Shown here piece by piece: positions 56,406 through 60,000 of a stretch of 60,000 nucleotides of DNA. The stretch's first letter is position 1. The number at the start of each line of letters is the position of its first letter. The stretch is from Adiantum capillus-veneris (taxonomy: Eukaryota; Streptophyta; Polypodiopsida; Polypodiales; Pteridaceae): the NCBI GenBank assembly GCA_014529385.2, contig CM043960.1, forward strand, positions 34,870,896-34,930,895. Reading direction: 5' to 3'. The notes below the pieces were generated by a model. That model saw only the letters and a program-made list of their open reading frames with translations. It was not told the origin of the DNA and made no database searches. The translations under genes were made by a program, and so were the position numbers.

Positions 56406-57010
56406 CCTGCTCACCTTGTTGTGTGTACATATATACAACAATAAGGAGTAGTTTAATGACTTGTTGGATCATTGTATGCAAGAATTGGCTGCAGCTCATG
56501 CCTCACCATCATCAAAACACTTGAAAGTCTCGTTAAACCAGTATATGCTATCCAATAGCCCACAAAAAAACAAACGTCGCCCAAAAAAATCCATGTTGAT
56601 TGTGCTCTTGCAAAATAACAATGTCTCTCTTGCATGTATGTGCATAATGCAAGGTCAATCTCCACTTATCAGGGTTACATAGCCCGCGCACATTGTATGA
56701 AATGCATTTAACATAGCTATGCATTTGAGAGATATGTACAAAGGCAAAGGAAAGAGGATACTAGGTTGACGTGACCATAGGCACATTAACATCAAGAGAC
56801 TATGGCTCGACTACAACATCCTGCATACCTGCATCAAAGGAAGCAAAGCCTACACATGACAAAGAAGCCCCATGAATATAGAGCCCTACTCCACCCACAA
56901 TGTCTACTCTCTCCCTCTCCCCTTCTTGCACGCACACACCACACCGTATTCGCACCGCGCATGCACTCATCTGCAAGGGGAAGAACACATAACTACTCAG
57001 CTATATGGAG
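56406..57010. other. LTR-like relics, no gene seen
   Basis: CTACTCCACCCACAATG...CTCCCCTTCTTGCACGCAC at 56890-56950 and GCACCGCGCATGCACTCATC resemble the LTR end at 35105-35195. No primer-binding site follows. Confidence 0.35.
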
Positions 57011-57013
57011 TAG

Positions 57014-57904
57014 CTAAAAACATTCATAGAAAAGCTGATGCATCTCTGAGGTGATATCACCAACTTCCAAAGCAAACCGTAATGATTGCCTAAGAGAAAG
57101 CTTGAAGAGAGGGAATGGGTCTGCATGAGTACGATGGAACATGTAAGCATTACGCTGACTCCACAAAGTCCAGTAAGCCCAATATCTGACCCACATAAAG
57201 AAGACCACAAAACGCTGCAGTGATAGTGAAAAAATGCCAAATTCCCGGAATCTTTTGTGAAAGACAACCCCAGGAAAACAAAACCACATATCGACCGACA
57301 CACGACGAAGGAAGTCTCTAGTAACGCCGCAATCCCACAGCAAGTGACAAATGTCCTCTTCTGCAGTCGAGCAACGAACGCAAGAAGAAGGACGAATATG
57401 ACGCGCCCGAAGAAAAGTGCCGACCGAAAGCACTCCAAGCAAACAACGCCAAAGGAACATGCGTTCTTTCAAAGGTAAATGGCTTTTCCACAAGGCAGAT
57501 AGGCACCGCCTCCACCAGAGATCAGATTTGTGCATGCGCCAAAGGGCATTAGAATGACCATCAAGCCATGGTTGAGGTAGAAGAAGGGCATAAATTCGAC
57601 CTGCAAAAATGTTTCGAAAAGGCGTTTCCCGAAGGGCCCAATCAAACATGCGGTCACCGTCACGCAAAGATGAAACAGGCAAAAAGTCGAGCAGCATGCT
57701 CTGAAGCTCTCTCCAAAAGTGATGGTAATGCATGCCCAATCCAAAACAACGAGCAGCAAAGGGAAACTCAAAAGTGTATCCAGCCTCATCTACCACATCC
57801 TCAACACACGAATGCCACGACCAGAGAGAAAGTAAGCCTGATGAGGGGAGTGGTCGACCAAAGTAAGAGAGAATCCCCGGGTCCAGTGGAGACTTTACAA
57901 ACAA
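57014..57904 (-). CDS. LINE ORF2 C-terminal zinc-binding (zf-RVT) domain
   Basis: A 296-codon ORF with WKSHLPLKERMFLWRCLLGV, LRARHIRPSSCVRCSTAEED and ICHLLWDCGVTRDFLRR, the C-x2-C...H-x4-C zinc-binding domain found at the end of plant L1-type RTs. Overlaps the preceding frame by 10 bases, so one frameshift separates them. Helps target-primed reverse transcription, by family inference. Confidence 0.75.
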   Translation of the reverse strand: MFVKSPLDPGILSYFGRPLPSSGLLSLWSWHSCVEDVVDEAGYTFEFPFAARCFGLGMHYHHFWRELQSMLLDFLPVSSLRDGDRMFDWALRETPFRNIFAGRIYALLLPQPWLDGHSNALWRMHKSDLWWRRCLSALWKSHLPLKERMFLWRCLLGVLSVGTFLRARHIRPSSCVRCSTAEEDICHLLWDCGVTRDFLRRVSVDMWFCFPGVVFHKRFREFGIFSLSLQRFVVFFMWVRYWAYWTLWSQRNAYMFHRTHADPFPLFKLSLRQSLRFALEVGDITSEMHQLFYECF

Positions 57905-58386
57905 ATCGAATCACCTTTCTGTCGAGGATTCCATGATAAATGCATCGTAACCTCTTTCCAGGCAGATACTAGAGTGGAAGCAAGAGGACATCCAGGAATG
58001 TGCCCTTCCATCTTGCCAAAAACCACCTCCCATATAGAGGGTTGCCAATTGCCAAAAGTAGAAGTAACAACATGCTGAGCGAGGAATGCAAACATCATAG
58101 TCCAAGGCTGAATTTGTTGCACAAGAGTAGGCAACAACATAGCTTTTCTCGCAAGAACATGCCGACGCAAATCCAAGATATTAAGTCCACCAAGACGTTT
58201 CGGAGTGCAAAGCTTCTCCATCGACATCAAGCGTAAACCTTTTTTCAGAGCATGAGTCAGCCACAAATGAGACATAATGTCCGACATAAGAGAATCAAGA
58301 CAACGGCGAGGCCAATGCATCAGTGGCAAAAAGAACTGAACATATGCCAACAAAATACTCTGAACAATTCGCAAACGAACATGCAA
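57895..58386 (-). pseudogene. LINE ORF2 region between RT and zinc-binding domain
   Basis: RRCLDSLMSDIMSHLWLTHA, KLCTPKRLGGLNILDLRRHV and ARKAML match the plant L1 segment W-x-x-x-C-x-P-K-x-x-G-G-L-G. The usual W is altered. Frame separated from the RT by stops near 58390-58500. Confidence 0.7.
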
Positions 58387-58502
58387 GGGCCAAGTAGATA
58401 ACTTCCACTAATGCAATTTGACATTCAAATGTTGCATGACCCAATTGACTTTTTGAGAATGAGTAACATTCCATCCAATAGGATAACCCAAATGCCTAGT
58501 GA

Positions 58503-60000
58503 TCACATTTGACGACACAATCTCCCCTGGCCATAACAAACCATGCCAATCACACGAATAGAGAGGCAAAAGATTTGATTTACAAAAGTTGACTCTAAGC
58601 CCAGTGCACTGCCAAAAAGTTCCAAGGCTTCCATAATCACTTTGACATCCACCTGCTGATTACGGGGCATAAACAATGAATGATCAGCGTAAGCTTGGCC
58701 AACGAATGTACGGCCCGAAGGTAACCACAGACCATGAAGATGCTCAGTAGAGGTCAAGTGATCAAGATAAGTGAACAGCGGGTGAGTAGCAATAACATAC
58801 AATAGAGCACTAAGGGGGGAGCCCTGCCTAACCAAACAACCAAGAGGCCAAGATTCAGTTAATTCACCTTCCAAGATCCCCGAAGACGTGCTGCATGCAT
58901 ACAAAAAATAAACCACATTGGCGAATTTAGGAAAAAACCCTAGGCATCTCATCGTGGCAGCAATGAAATCCCACTGCACAGTGTCGAATGCCTTTTCAAT
59001 GCCAACTTGGATAACTAACACATCCTGTTGAGTGTACTTAGCATACTCCATGCCAATCATAACATTAGCTAGATTATCCATAATTTGGCAACGTGGAATG
59101 AAACCATATTGAGCCTGATGGAGTCCTGCAAAAAGATGGTCCTTACTGCGGTGCACCAGCATCTTAGCCAGTATCTTATAAACCACCGGCATCAAAGTAA
59201 TCGGGCGCCAATGAAAAAATCGCTCACATAACACTTGCTTAGGTAGCAGTTTAAGTAAACCTTCTTTCCAAGATAGAGGCAAATCTTGTTTCTCCCACGC
59301 CGCATTTATCATGAAAAGCAGTGGATGCTCAAGAGCCTCCCAGAAGGAGAGGAAAAATTCCACAGTAAGCCCATCCCAGCCAGGAGAGCGCCAACGGCCC
59401 AAAGCAAGCAACACTCTATGCAATTCTGAAGCAGTGAAGGGGTCCTCAAGGCCACATGCATCTTGTAGAGATATGATCGGAGCAACAAAGGAAAGCAACA
59501 ATTGATGTGCATGGCAAGCAGCCGAAGATGCCTGAGAGGGAGCAACAAACACATGTCGATAATGCAAAACCATGGCATCTGCAAGTTCTTGCTTTGAAGA
59601 AGTCCAAACACTTGAAGAAAGCATAACCTGCTTGATGGCCTGTGAGAGTCTCGGATGATGCAAACACTTAAAGAATTGCTTCGAAGCACAGCCTTTATCC
59701 ATGAAAGCATGTTGACGGGCAGGCGTCTGCCATTTTGCAAGCTTTCGCTTGTCATTACGCTGAATACACACAGAAGCTTCACATAACTCTGACATCTTAG
59801 AATTAGACAGAGGCCGCAAATCAGCCAACACTTGCAGATGTTGACAAGTATGCTTCGCATCTTTGACATCCCCTTGAGTGCATTGCATGAAGTGCGTGCC
59901 ATAGTCACAGATAACACTTTGCACCCTCATGACAAAAGGATACCAGGCAACATTAAGATCAAGATGCAGATGAGCAAGCGGAGGGGGAATAACCTCGGAA
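58503..60000 (-). CDS. LINE ORF2 reverse transcriptase (partial), catalytic residues mutated
   Basis: Open from the window edge (codons continue upstream of the Met at 59930). Motifs in order: SPGWDGLTVEFFLSFWEAL, WRPITLMPVVYKILAKMLVH, AQYGFIPRCQIMDNLANVM, VIQVGIEKAFDTVQWDF, VRQGSPLSALLYVIATHPLF and AYADHSLFM. Motif A should be L-D-x-E-K-A-F-D but has G for the first Asp; motif C is Y-A-D-H instead of Y-A-D-D. With both palm aspartates hit the enzyme should be inactive even though the frame is open for 499 codons. Confidence 0.85.
   Translation of the reverse strand, partial: SEVIPPPLAHLHLDLNVAWYPFVMRVQSVICDYGTHFMQCTQGDVKDAKHTCQHLQVLADLRPLSNSKMSELCEASVCIQRNDKRKLAKWQTPARQHAFMDKGCASKQFFKCLHHPRLSQAIKQVMLSSSVWTSSKQELADAMVLHYRHVFVAPSQASSAACHAHQLLLSFVAPIISLQDACGLEDPFTASELHRVLLALGRWRSPGWDGLTVEFFLSFWEALEHPLLFMINAAWEKQDLPLSWKEGLLKLLPKQVLCERFFHWRPITLMPVVYKILAKMLVHRSKDHLFAGLHQAQYGFIPRCQIMDNLANVMIGMEYAKYTQQDVLVIQVGIEKAFDTVQWDFIAATMRCLGFFPKFANVVYFLYACSTSSGILEGELTESWPLGCLVRQGSPLSALLYVIATHPLFTYLDHLTSTEHLHGLWLPSGRTFVGQAYADHSLFMPRNQQVDVKVIMEALELFGSALGLESTFVNQIFCLSIRVIGMVCYGQGRLCRQM

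Larger units (their letters stand above)
57014..60000 (-). mobile_element. L1-type LINE ORF2, running off the right edge
   Basis: Minus-strand RT and C-terminal zinc-binding domain in three frames (60000-58503, 58386-57895, 57904-57014). The endonuclease should lie beyond 60000. The 3' end or tail near 57000 is not obvious. Confidence 0.85.

Overview
The window reads as plant nuclear DNA that is almost entirely transposon-derived. It holds Ty3/gypsy chromovirus pieces with a chromodomain, several Ty1/copia elements, two unrelated LINEs, one reverse transcriptase of Penelope-like type, a PPR-gene fragment, and many long GA, CA and G tracts. The mix of chromoviruses, copia, L1-type LINEs with a zinc-binding tail, PLS-type PPR coding and long GA tracts fits a land plant with a large repeat-rich genome; a homosporous fern is my best guess, by inference. 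I recognise no intact host gene, rRNA or tRNA.

Layout, left to right. 1-11025 (+): right-hand part of a large, apparently non-autonomous Ty3/gypsy-type element with gag, an aspartic protease, an integrase C-terminal tail and a second aspartic protease. No reverse transcriptase, RNase H or integrase core is visible. It continues into a non-coding stretch with five copies of a 24-bp palindrome, an intact 1091-codon ORF, a polypurine tract and a 1150-bp 3' LTR. 11026-13029 (+): tail of a second gypsy element, into whose chromodomain the first one inserted. 13219-14584 (-): two-exon fragment of an unidentified gene. 15571-15790 (+): decayed PPR fragment. 17500-22132 (-): a LINE with ORF1 (coiled coil plus L1-ORF1p-like domain) and ORF2 (endonuclease, RT, zinc-binding tail). 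22310-22675: G-rich and GA tracts. 22678-27680 (-): a second copy of the 11026-13029 gypsy family, with LTR, chromodomain, integrase, RNase H, RT, protease and gag knuckle, all decayed.

27690-28003 (-): 3' end of another gypsy element. 28350-31950 (-) and 47800-51130 (+): two inverted copies of an uncharacterised repeat, here called X. 33000-33890 and 51755-52740 (+): two copies of block Y. 33989-34733 (+): a gag-like pseudogene. 35228-39405 (-): a copia element with a 226-bp LTR. 39413-46753 (+): a Penelope-like element between 1.2-kb direct repeats, with a YMDD reverse transcriptase. 52735-54310 (+): copia pol pseudogene. 54328-55843 (-): copia gag. 56120-56405 (+): a relic of the 35-39 kb copia family. 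57014-60000 (-): an L1-type LINE running off the right edge.

Nearly every enzyme-coding region is broken, often at a catalytic residue. The exceptions in reading-frame integrity are the 1091-codon ORF and the frames of the first element, which are interrupted only by single stop codons. There is no operon-like cooperation here; the biology is nested insertion, tandem duplication and decay.
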